64,000 nucleotides of DNA. Origin: Chlamydia pecorum E58. Its GTDB lineage: Bacteria; Chlamydiota; Chlamydiia; Chlamydiales; Chlamydiaceae. Position numbers and translations under genes: made by a program. Location: positions 868,001 through 932,000 of the forward strand of contig NC_015408.1 of assembly GCF_000204135.1 (NCBI RefSeq). Direction: 5' to 3'. This document shows positions 7,894 to 16,894 of the stretch, piece after piece. The notes beneath the pieces are model-generated. The model had not been told where the DNA came from. It made no database searches and worked only from the letters and a program-made list of their open reading frames with translations. The stretch's first letter is position 1; each line of letters starts with the position of its first letter.

Positions 7894-8535
7894 CTAGACT
7901 ACGCTACATTGAAGGATACTTTGGAAAACTTCCTCTTCAGAATGTTCAGCAGAAATTCTAGCGACCTTCCCTAAACTTTCATAATAAGCAATCACAGGGA
8001 CTGTACTTTCAAGATACACTTCTAACCTTTGTTCCACAACTTTAGGATCATCATCAGAACGTTGTACCAAAGCCGTATGACATACAGAGCAAGCCGAGAT
8101 GTCTTCTTTTTGTTTATAAACCCTATGACAAGAAGGACAGATATATCGTGAACTGATCCTGCGGATAATCTGTTCTTTAGAAACCTCTAAGAAAATCACG
8201 CGATAATCAAAGCCTAGAGTTTCTAAAAAATCATTTAACTTATGTGCCTGATCTAGATTTCTTGGAAACCCATCAACAATAGCTCCACAAGAACAATCAG
8301 GTTCTTCTAATCGATGAGAAACCAAACTCCAAATCAAGTCATCGGGGACAAATAATCCCTGATCTAAATTTTTTTTAATCTCGATCCCTAGAGGAGAATT
8401 TTTCTTAATTGCTGAACGCAATAAATCCCCAGAGCTAATGTGGGGGATTCCTAGCTTTGTAGAAAGATGTTGTGATTGCGTTCCTTTTCCAGATCCAGGA
8501 AGCCCCATAATAATATAAACAAAACCTTTATGCAT
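7894..8535 (-). CDS. adk: Adenylate kinase
   Basis: Converts AMP + ATP to 2 ADP. The 213 residues contain the P-loop GLPGSGKGTQ near the N-terminus, the NMP-binding segment SSGDLLRSAI, the DGFPRNLDQA signature and a long-form LID domain. The LID holds four zinc-type cysteines in two CxxC pairs (CPSCHRVY and CSVCHT), so this is the zinc-containing long variant. The R-S-DDD motif (RSDDDPKVVEQRL) closes the LID. Length and domain order are normal. It sits upstream of the NlpC/P60 gene with a 17-bp gap. Confidence 0.97.
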   Translation of the reverse strand: MHKGFVYIIMGLPGSGKGTQSQHLSTKLGIPHISSGDLLRSAIKKNSPLGIEIKKNLDQGLFVPDDLIWSLVSHRLEEPDCSCGAIVDGFPRNLDQAHKLNDFLETLGFDYRVIFLEVSKEQIIRRISSRYICPSCHRVYKQKEDISACSVCHTALVQRSDDDPKVVEQRLEVYLESTVPVIAYYESLGKVARISAEHSEEEVFQSILQCSVV

Positions 8536-8785
8536 GTCTGAACCTCTCTTAAGAACAGCATTTAAAACAAATTATCACCAACACATTCTTACTATAATCT
8601 CTTGTTTCAACACACAAACCTATCTATAAAAAAACAGAAAAATCTTTATTTTATTCAGCAAAGAGATCTTTAAAAAAAGAGACTAGATGAAAATAGTAGA
8701 GAAAAAAATATTTTATTAAATAATAAACGATTAAAATTCAACGTAGTCTTTCATCACCTAGCTAAAAAGAACCAAGAGGGGAACA

Positions 8786-9256
8786 GTGGCTTGTCATTCA
8801 ATTTCTGTCTGCTCGAATTCGAATCTTTGTAACAAGATGTCTTATGCAGCAATAAAAGTCCTTGGCTATACTCTATGTTCCCTTTCAATACCGATCATTT
8901 CAATAATAGCTGGAGTTGTAGGAACCATCCTTCTTATAGTAAAAACAGTATATTTCCTTATTATCCATGCTTTAGGAGCTATTTGCAAAACAAATCCTAT
9001 CTCCCTATATCAGAGATTTTCATGCATAACACATTCTCCTAACCTAGCATATTTAGCGCCAATTTTGCTCATTCCAGTATTCGGGAATATTGTGTATGTA
9101 ACTTTTCTTTTGAATAAAGTGATTTCTCATCAAGAAGGTTCGATGTCATTCTCTGAAGCTCTATGCATATCTGCCTGTTCTCCTTGTTACTTGATGCTCG
9201 ATTCTCTTATTCTGAATCCTATTATTCCTCATGACAAAAGTAAGAAAATTTCTTAA
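8786..9256 (+). CDS. Putative membrane protein, possible Inc; paralogue of next gene
   Basis: A 156-residue protein without a recognised family. It starts at GTG 8786, preceded by GAGGGGA as ribosome-binding site. Two hydrophobic blocks are visible: residues about 26-66 (IPIISIIAGVVGTILLIVKT inside a longer stretch that could form a hairpin of two helices) and about 91-115 (YLAPILLIPVFGNIVYVTFL). A Cys/Ser-rich N-terminus precedes the first block. The hairpin-like double helix resembles the bilobed hydrophobic domain of chlamydial inclusion membrane proteins. The gene at 9487 shares the GVVGTxLLxxK and APxLLIPVxGxxxY landmarks, so the two are tandem duplicates. Inclusion-membrane location is inference. 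Confidence 0.65.
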   Translation: MACHSISVCSNSNLCNKMSYAAIKVLGYTLCSLSIPIISIIAGVVGTILLIVKTVYFLIIHALGAICKTNPISLYQRFSCITHSPNLAYLAPILLIPVFGNIVYVTFLLNKVISHQEGSMSFSEALCISACSPCYLMLDSLILNPIIPHDKSKKIS

Positions 9257-9298
9257 ACGAGCTTCTTATCAATTTGTTGAACTCTCTTAAGTAGTATG

Positions 9299-9323
9299 TT
9301 CCCTCGCTCTGAGAGCAGGGGAA
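9299..9323 (+). other. Hairpin between the two tandem membrane-protein genes
   Basis: TTCCCTCGCTCT followed by AGAGCAGGGGAA forms a stem with one internal mismatch. There is no T run after it, so a terminator role is uncertain. Just downstream, the heptamer ATACCCG occurs twice in tandem near 9342-9357. Confidence 0.35.
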
Positions 9324-9486
9324 TGTTAAAAAACTAACAATACCCGACAATACCCGAAAAAATATCAACAATTTTTCTTTTAAAAAGGAGTTATGCTATA
9401 ATAGTTGGAAATTTTATCCTAAAGTCATTGTAAATCAAGTGTTTTTATGAGCTTTTTTGCTATAAAAAACCTGAGGGAGTAACGAT

Positions 9487-9921
9487 ATGTCTTGTTATCT
9501 ATTAGCCAAAAGTTATGAATCCGACCTTGTACAACCAGCTACATGTACTAAACTTTCGTGTATAGCGATTGACTCCCTTCTTTTACCGATAACCTCCATC
9601 ATTGTCGGTGTGGTAGGAACTGTCCTTCTTCTAATTAAATTTATATTCCGGCTTCTAACCTTTCCTATCTCTCAACTTGCTAGTAGGTTTCATGGTGTGA
9701 CACCCCCTACAACGGCTGACTGGTTTTCTTCCTGTATTTACATGAATTCTTATCTTGTTCCGCTCCTTTTAATCCCTGTAATAGGCACGTTAATTTACTG
9801 CTCAGCGATTTCTAAAGTCTTTAAAGAAAACGAAGGATATGAAGTCTCGTGTTTAGATGTTACTGTAACTGCTTTAGGCTGTCCTTGGGAACATCTTAAG
9901 ACTCTTGCTCAAAAATGGTAG
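9487..9921 (+). CDS. Putative membrane protein, possible Inc; paralogue of previous gene
   Basis: A 144-residue protein starting at ATG 9487 with a GAGGGAG ribosome-binding site upstream. It shares its plan with the preceding gene: a hydrophobic double segment at residues about 30-65 (PITSIIVGVVGTVLLLIKFI) and a second block at about 90-115 (YLVPLLLIPVIGTLIYCSAI). The linker contains a PPTTADW stretch absent from the paralogue. No catalytic motif is visible. The tandem arrangement and low overall identity suggest an old, diverging duplication. A role as an inclusion-membrane or other membrane effector is inference from the hydrophobic pattern. Confidence 0.65.
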   Translation: MSCYLLAKSYESDLVQPATCTKLSCIAIDSLLLPITSIIVGVVGTVLLLIKFIFRLLTFPISQLASRFHGVTPPTTADWFSSCIYMNSYLVPLLLIPVIGTLIYCSAISKVFKENEGYEVSCLDVTVTALGCPWEHLKTLAQKW

Positions 9922-10324
9922 ATAATTAGCATAAAAAGAAAGCCTCCTTTTTAACTAAAAGGGGCTTATAGCTTATTCCTCTACTTATGAGGTAAATAAG
10001 AAAGGTGCTAGATACCATCTTGAACAGAATTGTATATCTAGTAAGCTTTATGATGGTTTTTAACTGGTTTAATTTAGAATCTTAAAAAAAAACTTCTATA
10101 AAGAATGTATTAAATTTTTGTACTATTCTTGTATTCATAGCCTTGTTGAAACTTCCTGTATAGGGCCTATAATCAAACGCTCCTTTTATCTCTGTAGTTC
10201 TTTCAAAGCTATTCAATATTTACTTCAACAAACCCCGTTGATTAGTATTTTATAATTCTATAGAATAACAAATGCTTTTTAACTTATAATTCTTAATCAA
10301 AAAAAGTGCAAAAAAACGTTTGTA
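9922..10324 (+). other. AT-rich intergenic region
   Basis: No convincing coding frame. It starts with an imperfect hairpin (AAGCCTCCTTTT with AAAAGGGGCTT, 9940-9967) that lacks a T run. TATAAT-like elements lie at 10251-10256 and 10285-10290, the latter 34 bp before the next ATG, without a clear -35 element. Confidence 0.4.
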
Positions 10325-11476
10325 ATGTTAATAAATGCATCCATCCAAGCTAATGAATTAACGATTGCCTCCATAAAAAAACTCTGTAGTCCAGAGTATG
10401 CTAATCTTATACCTTCTCCAACAGCAGGCAACCAATCTGTTCGTTGTTTAACTCGTTTTCTTCAAAATAGAAGAGATTTTGACCTAAGACTTCTTCGTGC
10501 TTTAGCAGAAGCAAATAATATAATTTCTCCATCGGAAGGTCCGACACAGCAGTCTGAATTACTTCTTTCAGCCTTTTCTTTTGTTGACTCCTTAACATAT
10601 TTCTTAGAAATGCTGGGGTGGATAAGTATATTAAGGGATATCTTCAGAGGAGGAAGCAGGTCGCAACATGAGGAGGGAACGCTTGCGGCGATTGTACTTG
10701 GATTTATAGTAATGATACTGACAGTAATCCTAGGTTTAACTGCAGGGATTGTTGTTATAACTTCTATGAAAATTCACAAGGCATCTCGGTACATACTGCG
10801 ACAAAAAGCCTCTGTAATCAAGTTACAACAAAAGTTAGGTTCTTCTTCAGAATCTTCTGCATTATCTCGTGCTGCTGCATTAACAGCTCTTCAAGGATCG
10901 CAGTATACAATTAATGCCTATAAAGTCTTTAAAGCCTCTTCTATATATCTCCTTGTAGTGGGCATTATTGCTACACTAGCTCTTTTAGCCTTAGTCGCTG
11001 GCATTGTTTTAGCTGCTTTCTTTACAGGGCCGGGAGCTGCAACAATTATTTCAGCAGCTGTGATTGGATGCTGTGCTTCTGGAGCTATAGCTTTTAGCTT
11101 AGCTATTGTTGGTTTTATCTTGGCAACTCTTGATAATTGTCGAAAACAAGCAAAAACATCCTATATTCTACAAAAAGCACTTCTACACACAGCTATGAGC
11201 GAACGTCTCTTACAACATCCCGAGAGGTTCCGTAATTGCTCAATTTCCAAAGCTGTTCTTGACCGTTGCCTAAATAACCATCGCTACCTTTTTTCTTCTG
11301 AAGATCTAATGGCTTTAGGGCTTCAAGGCTCAGAAAGTGGTGATAACCTGTGGGCGGGAGTGCAAAGCTCTCCACCATCTTATGAAGAGGCTGTAGGATC
11401 GACGAATTACGTCCCACCACCATACAACCCCGATCATCATGTTACACCTTCAGCGCCACCCCCACCTTATGAATAG
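10325..11476 (+). CDS. Probable inclusion membrane protein with PPxY and PSAP motifs
   Basis: A 383-residue protein with no named family. The N-terminal 110 residues are soluble. A hydrophobic hairpin lies at about 118-147 (AAIVLGFIVMILTVILGLTA) and a larger one at about 206-268 (YLLVVGIIATLALLALVAGI, then AAVIGCCASGAIAFSLAIVG), a pattern typical of chlamydial Inc proteins. The C-terminal tail, about 115 residues and probably cytosolic, ends in three proline-tyrosine motifs: PPSYEEA (P350-Y353), PPPYNP (P364-Y367) and PSAPPPPYE at the very C-terminus (P375-E383). PPxY motifs bind WW domains of NEDD4-family ubiquitin ligases, and PSAP binds the UEV domain of TSG101. Such an array is known from host LITAF-like proteins and viral late domains. 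Function as a host-ligase or ESCRT recruiter is inference. Confidence 0.75.
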   Translation: MLINASIQANELTIASIKKLCSPEYANLIPSPTAGNQSVRCLTRFLQNRRDFDLRLLRALAEANNIISPSEGPTQQSELLLSAFSFVDSLTYFLEMLGWISILRDIFRGGSRSQHEEGTLAAIVLGFIVMILTVILGLTAGIVVITSMKIHKASRYILRQKASVIKLQQKLGSSSESSALSRAAALTALQGSQYTINAYKVFKASSIYLLVVGIIATLALLALVAGIVLAAFFTGPGAATIISAAVIGCCASGAIAFSLAIVGFILATLDNCRKQAKTSYILQKALLHTAMSERLLQHPERFRNCSISKAVLDRCLNNHRYLFSSEDLMALGLQGSESGDNLWAGVQSSPPSYEEAVGSTNYVPPPYNPDHHVTPSAPPPPYE

Positions 11477-11504
11477 TAGTAATCGCACCGTAAAAAAGTT
11501 TTTT

Positions 11505-12278
11505 CTACAAAATATCTAGTTTATGCATTGAAGGAATAGACTCAAAGTCACGCATATCAAATGCATCTGGGGAGAGAATCCAAAATAAAGGTGCTTTTTC
11601 TGTTCCTATAGATTCTATAGGGAAAAGCTCTGTTCTATTTTCGGGGAACAAGATTCTTCTTATAATTTCTTTTTTATTTTCTCCAGAAACATAAACTACG
11701 GAGTGTTTACTTTTTCTGACACAAGGGAAAGTTAGTGTTATTCTTTTAGAGTCCAATTGAGGGATATAATTGAATACAACAAAACGCTCCTGCTCCTTTA
11801 AAGCTTCAGTATTAGGAAATAGAGAAAGAGTATGACCGTCTTGTCCTACTCCAAGCATGACCATATCAAAACTGCACTCTGGAACGATAGATTCTATAGA
11901 ACTCTGATAAATTTTTGCTCCCTCGGGATTTTCCACTTCCATACGAAAAATATGCTCTTCTGGAATACGTAAATCCTGTAAAACACTCATAGCTTGGCCA
12001 TAATTACTTTCCGATGACGTTACAGGCACATCCCTTTCATCTCCCCAAAATAAAAAAATCTTGTTGGGATCTAGAAGATCTTCTTTATTCTTAACAATTT
12101 CTTTATAAATAGTTAGGGGAGTTTTTCCTCCAGAAAGAGCGACATAGAAAGCACCTTGTGACTTTATAGCCTTGTTTGCGGAGGCTATCCAATCCTTACA
12201 AGCAAGCTCTAGAAAAAGATCCTCTTTTTTTGTAAGCAAGATCTTATGATGATTATTAAAGTTTACAAGTGTCGCCAT
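11505..12278 (-). CDS. pgl: 6-phosphogluconolactonase
   Basis: Second step of the oxidative pentose phosphate pathway: hydrolysis of 6-phosphogluconolactone. The protein belongs to the DevB/SOL type. ATG at 12278 (MATLVNFNNHHKILL) is chosen because it matches chlamydial DevB and lies 17 bp after the zwf stop; a longer frame to 12320 would overlap zwf. The 257 residues show the conserved VALSGGKTPLTIYKEI, IFLFWGDERDVPVTSSESNY and MLGVGQDGHTLSLFPNT motifs. It is the last gene of the kdsB-pyrG-ruvX-zwf-pgl operon and functionally follows zwf. Confidence 0.93.
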   Translation of the reverse strand: MATLVNFNNHHKILLTKKEDLFLELACKDWIASANKAIKSQGAFYVALSGGKTPLTIYKEIVKNKEDLLDPNKIFLFWGDERDVPVTSSESNYGQAMSVLQDLRIPEEHIFRMEVENPEGAKIYQSSIESIVPECSFDMVMLGVGQDGHTLSLFPNTEALKEQERFVVFNYIPQLDSKRITLTFPCVRKSKHSVVYVSGENKKEIIRRILFPENRTELFPIESIGTEKAPLFWILSPDAFDMRDFESIPSMHKLDIL

Positions 12279-12294
12279 AGATTCTCGAAATCCT

Positions 12295-13830
12295 TTATAA
12301 GGGCCTCCAATATCGCCCATCTTTTAAAAGTAATTGATCGGCTTCTTTGGGGCCAGAAGAACCCGCTGGATAATTTGGGAAAGATATATCCGTATTTTCT
12401 TCCCAAGCTTTCAACACAGGAGTGAAAAGTTTCCAAGAAGCACGGACTTCATCCCAACTTGTAAATAAAGTTCGTTCTCCCAAGATGCAGTCACATAGCA
12501 GGCGTTCATAAGCTTCTGCTGTGGTCGCATGGAAATAACTATCGTAACGGAAGTCCATTTTTACAGGACGTACAGTGTTATTTGTTCCTGGAACTTTACA
12601 ATTGAATTGTAGAGCAACACCTTCATCAGGTTGAATCCGAATAATCAATAAGTCATTTTCTAAAGGACATTGCCGACATGCCTCAGAAGAAAATAAAGTA
12701 TAGGGGGGTTTTTTAAAAATTATAGAGATATCCGTAGATCTTTTTTCTAAACGCTTGCCAGCTCTTAAATAAAATGGAACACCTAGCCAACGAGGATTAT
12801 TAATAAAAACTTTTAAAGCCACGTAAGTTTCTACTAAAGAATCAGGAGAGACATTCTCTTCCTCTCGATATCCTAATACAGAAACTCCTTGGACTGTTCC
12901 CTGACCATACTGTCCTCGCACTATAAGATCTTGAGAAAAAGGAAGTATCTTCTCTAAAATTTTTATTTTTTCCTTTTTTATTTCTTCAGAATTAAAGATT
13001 GCGGGAGGCTCCATAGTCAGTAAGCATAAAAGCTGCATCATATGGTTTTGTACCATATCTCGAAGCATTCCGGACTGTTCAAATAAGTTCCCTCTGGTTC
13101 CAATCCCAATAGCCTCTCCCAAGCTAATTTGGACATGATCTATGTACTGAGCATTCCAGCATGACTCAAATAGCATGTTAGCAAAACGTATGGTTAATAT
13201 GTTTTGAACTGTCTCTTTCCCTAAATAATGATCTATCCGATATACGGAATTCTCTTCTAAATTTTCCTCTATGCATTTTTGAAGTTCTTCAGCACTTTCT
13301 AAATCTCTTCCAAAGGGTTTTTCTATAATGACTCGAGACCATGGCGAACTTTTATCCTGATCATGGTAAAACAACCGATGAGTATTTAAATTTTTGATAA
13401 TTGTGGGGAAATATTGTGGGGGAGTTGAAAGATAAAAAACACGATTTCCTTCTGTTCCATAAAGCTCATCTATCTTTTTTAAAAACTCTCTTAAAGATGA
13501 ATAACCAGAAGGATCATCAAATGCTGAACGATGATAAAAAATACGACTTTGGAAATCTTCCCAAACTTTAATGTCTATTTCTGATGAAGAGGAAAACATG
13601 GTAATCGCATGTTTCATTGCATCTCGAAATTGTTCATGAGACTGTTCTCTGCGGGCAAATCCTACACATACAAACTTTTTAGACAGACGTCCTTCTTTAG
13701 TTAAATGATACAGTGCTGGTAACAATTTCCTTGCGGTAAGGTCTCCTGTGGCTCCAAAAATAATCATAACACAAGGAGGACAGCAAGGAGAAGCCTTTGC
13801 TTCATCTAAGCTATCATTCTGTTCTCTCAT
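12295..13830 (-). CDS. zwf: Glucose-6-phosphate 1-dehydrogenase
   Basis: Oxidises glucose 6-phosphate to 6-phosphogluconolactone, giving NADPH. The 511 residues contain the nucleotide-binding GATGDLTARKLLPALYHL near the N-terminus, the active-site signature RIDHYLGKETVQN with the catalytic histidine, and the substrate-binding lysine in IIEKPFGRDLESA. The RAGKRLEKRSTDI motif lies in the C-terminal half. Length is normal. ruvX lies 104 bp upstream and pgl 16 bp downstream on the same strand. Chlamydiae take glucose 6-phosphate from the host, so this pair supplies NADPH directly from imported sugar phosphate. Confidence 0.97.
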   Translation of the reverse strand: MREQNDSLDEAKASPCCPPCVMIIFGATGDLTARKLLPALYHLTKEGRLSKKFVCVGFARREQSHEQFRDAMKHAITMFSSSSEIDIKVWEDFQSRIFYHRSAFDDPSGYSSLREFLKKIDELYGTEGNRVFYLSTPPQYFPTIIKNLNTHRLFYHDQDKSSPWSRVIIEKPFGRDLESAEELQKCIEENLEENSVYRIDHYLGKETVQNILTIRFANMLFESCWNAQYIDHVQISLGEAIGIGTRGNLFEQSGMLRDMVQNHMMQLLCLLTMEPPAIFNSEEIKKEKIKILEKILPFSQDLIVRGQYGQGTVQGVSVLGYREEENVSPDSLVETYVALKVFINNPRWLGVPFYLRAGKRLEKRSTDISIIFKKPPYTLFSSEACRQCPLENDLLIIRIQPDEGVALQFNCKVPGTNNTVRPVKMDFRYDSYFHATTAEAYERLLCDCILGERTLFTSWDEVRASWKLFTPVLKAWEENTDISFPNYPAGSSGPKEADQLLLKDGRYWRPL

Positions 13831-13934
13831 GACACTCTCCTAATTTTTGCCTTACCAAACCAAGAGGAAAATAACAAAAATAGAAAAAAGTTCCTATGAG
13901 GAAAATCTTCTCTAAAGGATAATAAAAGATAAGA

Positions 13935-14375
13935 CTAAAGACATCTCTCTAAAAAACTTGAGAGTATCAAAGTTGCGGCTAGAGTATCTGTTTTCCCTTT
14001 TCTTTGCTTTCGGCTTAAACCACAATCATGTTTCAACATACGCTCAGCCTGAGCTGAAGAAAGACGTTCATCCCAAAGAATAACTTCTATACAAGTAGCT
14101 TCTTTAAGTTTCTTTGCAAAAATAGCAATTTCTTCTTGCAAAGCGGAGACTTGATTCCCATACATCGGAATAGGATTTCCTAAAATCACACAAGATACGT
14201 GTCTTTCTACAATGATCTTTCGAAGTGTTGTTACTATAACATCCAGGTTTTTTCCTCTTTCTACGGTACCAATAGGAACACTAAGAAATAAAGGTGCTGA
14301 GGCACATGCTAGGCCAACGCGTTTCAGCCCATAATCCACTCCAAGATATACTTTAGTATCTGAGGACTCAAACAT
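13935..14375 (-). CDS. ruvX: YqgF/RuvX-family putative nuclease
   Basis: RNase H-fold protein of the YqgF/RuvX family, implicated in pre-16S rRNA processing or Holliday-junction resolution. The ATG at 14375 ([16 protein letters not shown]) gives 146 residues, the usual length; a longer frame to 14423 would run deep into pyrG. Conserved acidic positions are D in LGVDYGLKRVG, the VILGNPI motif and D in ILWDERLSSAQAE, with the final D in GKTDTLAATLIL. It overlaps the end of pyrG by 8 bp, so the two are translationally coupled. Confidence 0.9.
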   Translation of the reverse strand: MFESSDTKVYLGVDYGLKRVGLACASAPLFLSVPIGTVERGKNLDVIVTTLRKIIVERHVSCVILGNPIPMYGNQVSALQEEIAIFAKKLKEATCIEVILWDERLSSAQAERMLKHDCGLSRKQRKGKTDTLAATLILSSFLERCL

Positions 14376-15981
14376 AACTTTGGTCCCTAGAATAGGCAAT
14401 AGCAGCTTGAATAAAACCAACAAATAGAGGATGAGGTGATGTTAATTTTGAAATAAATTCAGGATGAAACTGGACACCAACCATCCAAGGAAGGTCTTCA
14501 ATTTCAACAATCTCACAAAGATTTTTTTGTGGACAAATGCCAACAACTTTTAATCCATGATCTTCTAAAGCCGAGACATAATCAAAATTCAACTCGTAAC
14601 GATGGCGATGACGTTCATAAATTAAGGAGGTTCCATGATAAGCTTGGAATACCTTACTTTCTGTGTTTAATACGCAAGGATAAACTCCTAAACGCATAGA
14701 GCCTCCAGTTTCTAATAAGGAATCTTGTCCTTTCATGATGCAGATTACAGGATCTGGAGTCTCTTTATTCATTTCTGTAGAGTCTGCTAAGGAAAGCTTT
14801 AAAACATTACGGGCATACTCAACAACAAGGACCTGCATTCCCAAGCAAATTCCAAAATAAGGAACACCGTGTTCTCGACAAAACTTTGCAGCGGAAATTT
14901 TCCCTTCCCACCCACGAACACCAAATCCTCCGGGAACAAGGCATCCATCACACTGCTCTAAAAATTCATTTAGATTGGGATCTTCAGCATCTATAGGTAG
15001 GGTTTCTATAGCATAATTTAAGCTCAAGGCTGCATGCGTTAAAGACTCATATACAGACTTGTAAGCATCCTGATGCTGAACATACTTGCCTACAACTCCT
15101 ATACGTATTTTAGGAAGAGGCTGAGATAAACGATGGACCAAGACTTCCCAATCGCTTAAGTTTTCTTCTCGAGTATGTATGTTTAATTTTTTTCCTATAA
15201 AACTTGAGATTTTTTCCTTAGCAAGGATGAGTGGCAATTCATAAATAGAATGCTGGACATCAACAACATTAAAGACGGCTTCTTTAGCTACATTACAGAA
15301 TAATCCTATCTTAGATTTTACTTCCGAGCTAAGAGGTTGTTCTGAGCGACACATAATAGCATCAGGAATAATCCCAATCCCTCGGAGAGTCTGGACAGAG
15401 TGCTGGGTAGGTTTTGTTTTAACTTCTCCTGCAGCAGATAGGTAAGGGACATAGGTCATATGAATGCTAAAGCAATCACTAGAATGCTCATGACGAAACT
15501 GTCGTATGGCTTCTAAAAAGGGGAGCGACTCTATATCTCCAACGGTCCCACCAATCTCTACGATGACGACATCAGGAGAATGCTTCTCTGCACACTCATA
15601 TATCACTTGGATAATTTCGTTGGTAATATGGGGAATCACCTGTACGGTATTTCCAAGATAGTACCCTTCGCGCTCTTTCTTTATAACTCTAGCATAAATT
15701 TGTCCCGAAGTTGCTGTGGAATGCTTGGAAAGCTCTGCGGAGCAGAACCTATGATAATGGCCGAGATCTAAATCTGTCTCCACACCATCACTAGTGACGT
15801 ACACTTCCCCGTGTTCAAAAGGATTCATAGTTCCTGGGTCTACGTTCAAATAGGGATCTAACTTTAACATGGCCACTTTAAGCTGCTGTCTTTCTAATAA
15901 CAACGCCAAAGAAGCTGCTGTTAATCCTTTACCTAGGGAAGAAACTACGCCTCCCGTTAAAAAGATGCATTTGAAAGGCAT
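14368..15981 (-). CDS. pyrG: CTP synthase
   Basis: Makes CTP from UTP, ATP and glutamine. The 537 residues show an N-terminal synthetase domain with the P-loop-like [20 protein letters not shown] and [19 protein letters not shown]. The C-terminal class I glutamine amidotransferase domain has the nucleophile cysteine in [11 protein letters not shown] and the His-Glu pair in [11 protein letters not shown]. Complete and of normal length. It overlaps kdsB by 25 bp upstream and ruvX by 8 bp downstream. C. trachomatis can import CTP yet keeps this enzyme, as here. Confidence 0.97.
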   Translation of the reverse strand: MPFKCIFLTGGVVSSLGKGLTAASLALLLERQQLKVAMLKLDPYLNVDPGTMNPFEHGEVYVTSDGVETDLDLGHYHRFCSAELSKHSTATSGQIYARVIKKEREGYYLGNTVQVIPHITNEIIQVIYECAEKHSPDVVIVEIGGTVGDIESLPFLEAIRQFRHEHSSDCFSIHMTYVPYLSAAGEVKTKPTQHSVQTLRGIGIIPDAIMCRSEQPLSSEVKSKIGLFCNVAKEAVFNVVDVQHSIYELPLILAKEKISSFIGKKLNIHTREENLSDWEVLVHRLSQPLPKIRIGVVGKYVQHQDAYKSVYESLTHAALSLNYAIETLPIDAEDPNLNEFLEQCDGCLVPGGFGVRGWEGKISAAKFCREHGVPYFGICLGMQVLVVEYARNVLKLSLADSTEMNKETPDPVICIMKGQDSLLETGGSMRLGVYPCVLNTESKVFQAYHGTSLIYERHRHRYELNFDYVSALEDHGLKVVGICPQKNLCEIVEIEDLPWMVGVQFHPEFISKLTSPHPLFVGFIQAAIAYSRDQSYV

Positions 15982-16721
15982 GAGATGTATTTTTCCACCT
16001 TTGTTATATCTTCAGGATAATCTACAGAAGGGCTTTTAGCTTCGACGACACAAACATATATGTGCCCTCCAGACTCTAGAATGCGCAATTGCTCAAGATC
16101 TTCTGCTTCATTTAAAGCAGTCGGAAGTAGCCGCACATATTGAAAAAGAAATTCTTTTCTAAATGCATATACCCCAATATGCAAATATCTAGGAGCAGGC
16201 TTCTTATATACACAAGGAATCGGACTCCGGCTAAAATATAAAGCTTTTCCTTGCTGATCAAAGACACACTTTACTTTTTTTTCCGTAAAAATCTCCTCAG
16301 GATCCGTACTTATTGCTACAGGAGTCACTACATTTGCCTCGGGGCACTCATCCAACTTACCAATTAAAGCATCTATTACGCTTGGGGCTAAACAAGGCTC
16401 ATCCCCTTGAATATTCACGATAATTTCTGCTTCATTAAGATACCTTTCGGCAACCTCAGCAGTGCGCTCTGTACCGTTAAGACAGTCTGGGCTAGTTAAA
16501 ACACAGCACCCTCCGAAACTATGAACATGCTCCATAATACGAGGATCTTCTGTTGCAACAACCACAGCATCAAGAGAAGTGCTACTCGCAGCGTTTTCAT
16601 AAGCCCTTCGAATTAAAGATTTTCCAAGAATTTCAGATAATGGTTTTCCTGGGAAACGAGAGCTTCCCCATCGTGCAGGCAAAACCCCAACCCGCTTACC
16701 CTGAATTCGTTGGCCACTCAT
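15957..16721 (-). CDS. kdsB: 3-deoxy-manno-octulosonate cytidylyltransferase
   Basis: Activates Kdo to CMP-Kdo for lipopolysaccharide core synthesis. ATG at 16721 ([15 protein letters not shown]) is preferred; a GTG at 16739 would add six residues. The 254 residues show the [16 protein letters not shown] nucleotide-binding motif, [10 protein letters not shown], the [10 protein letters not shown] metal-binding motif and [14 protein letters not shown]. The gene opens the operon kdsB-pyrG-ruvX-zwf-pgl. Linkage to CTP synthase is logical because CTP is its co-substrate. Confidence 0.95.
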   Translation of the reverse strand: MSGQRIQGKRVGVLPARWGSSRFPGKPLSEILGKSLIRRAYENAASSTSLDAVVVATEDPRIMEHVHSFGGCCVLTSPDCLNGTERTAEVAERYLNEAEIIVNIQGDEPCLAPSVIDALIGKLDECPEANVVTPVAISTDPEEIFTEKKVKCVFDQQGKALYFSRSPIPCVYKKPAPRYLHIGVYAFRKEFLFQYVRLLPTALNEAEDLEQLRILESGGHIYVCVVEAKSPSVDYPEDITKVEKYISCLSNASF

Positions 16722-16765
16722 AGCACGCGTAAAAATCACTTTTTCTCTAGTTTTAAATCACCAGG

Positions 16766-16794
16766 ATTATCTTCAGAGGTTTTATAAAAGACAA
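16766..16794 (-). promoter_or_regulatory. Possible promoter of the kdsB-pyrG-ruvX-zwf-pgl operon
   Basis: Read on the minus strand, TTGTCT (16794-16789), a 17-bp spacer and GATAAT (16771-16766) lie about 45 bp before the kdsB ATG. It was found by eye, and the match is moderate. Confidence 0.45.
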
Positions 16795-16894
16795 GAAATT
16801 TTTATTTTTTTCGAAAAAAATAGTTTATTTTCATAAATAAACCTGCAAAATAATAATATTAAATTAATTAGCATGTTTTGTTTTTTAATTTATT

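Noticed and set aside
12278..12320. Longer N-terminus of the phosphogluconolactonase
   Set aside because: It would overlap zwf by 26 bp and adds residues not found in the chlamydial family, whose start is MATL.
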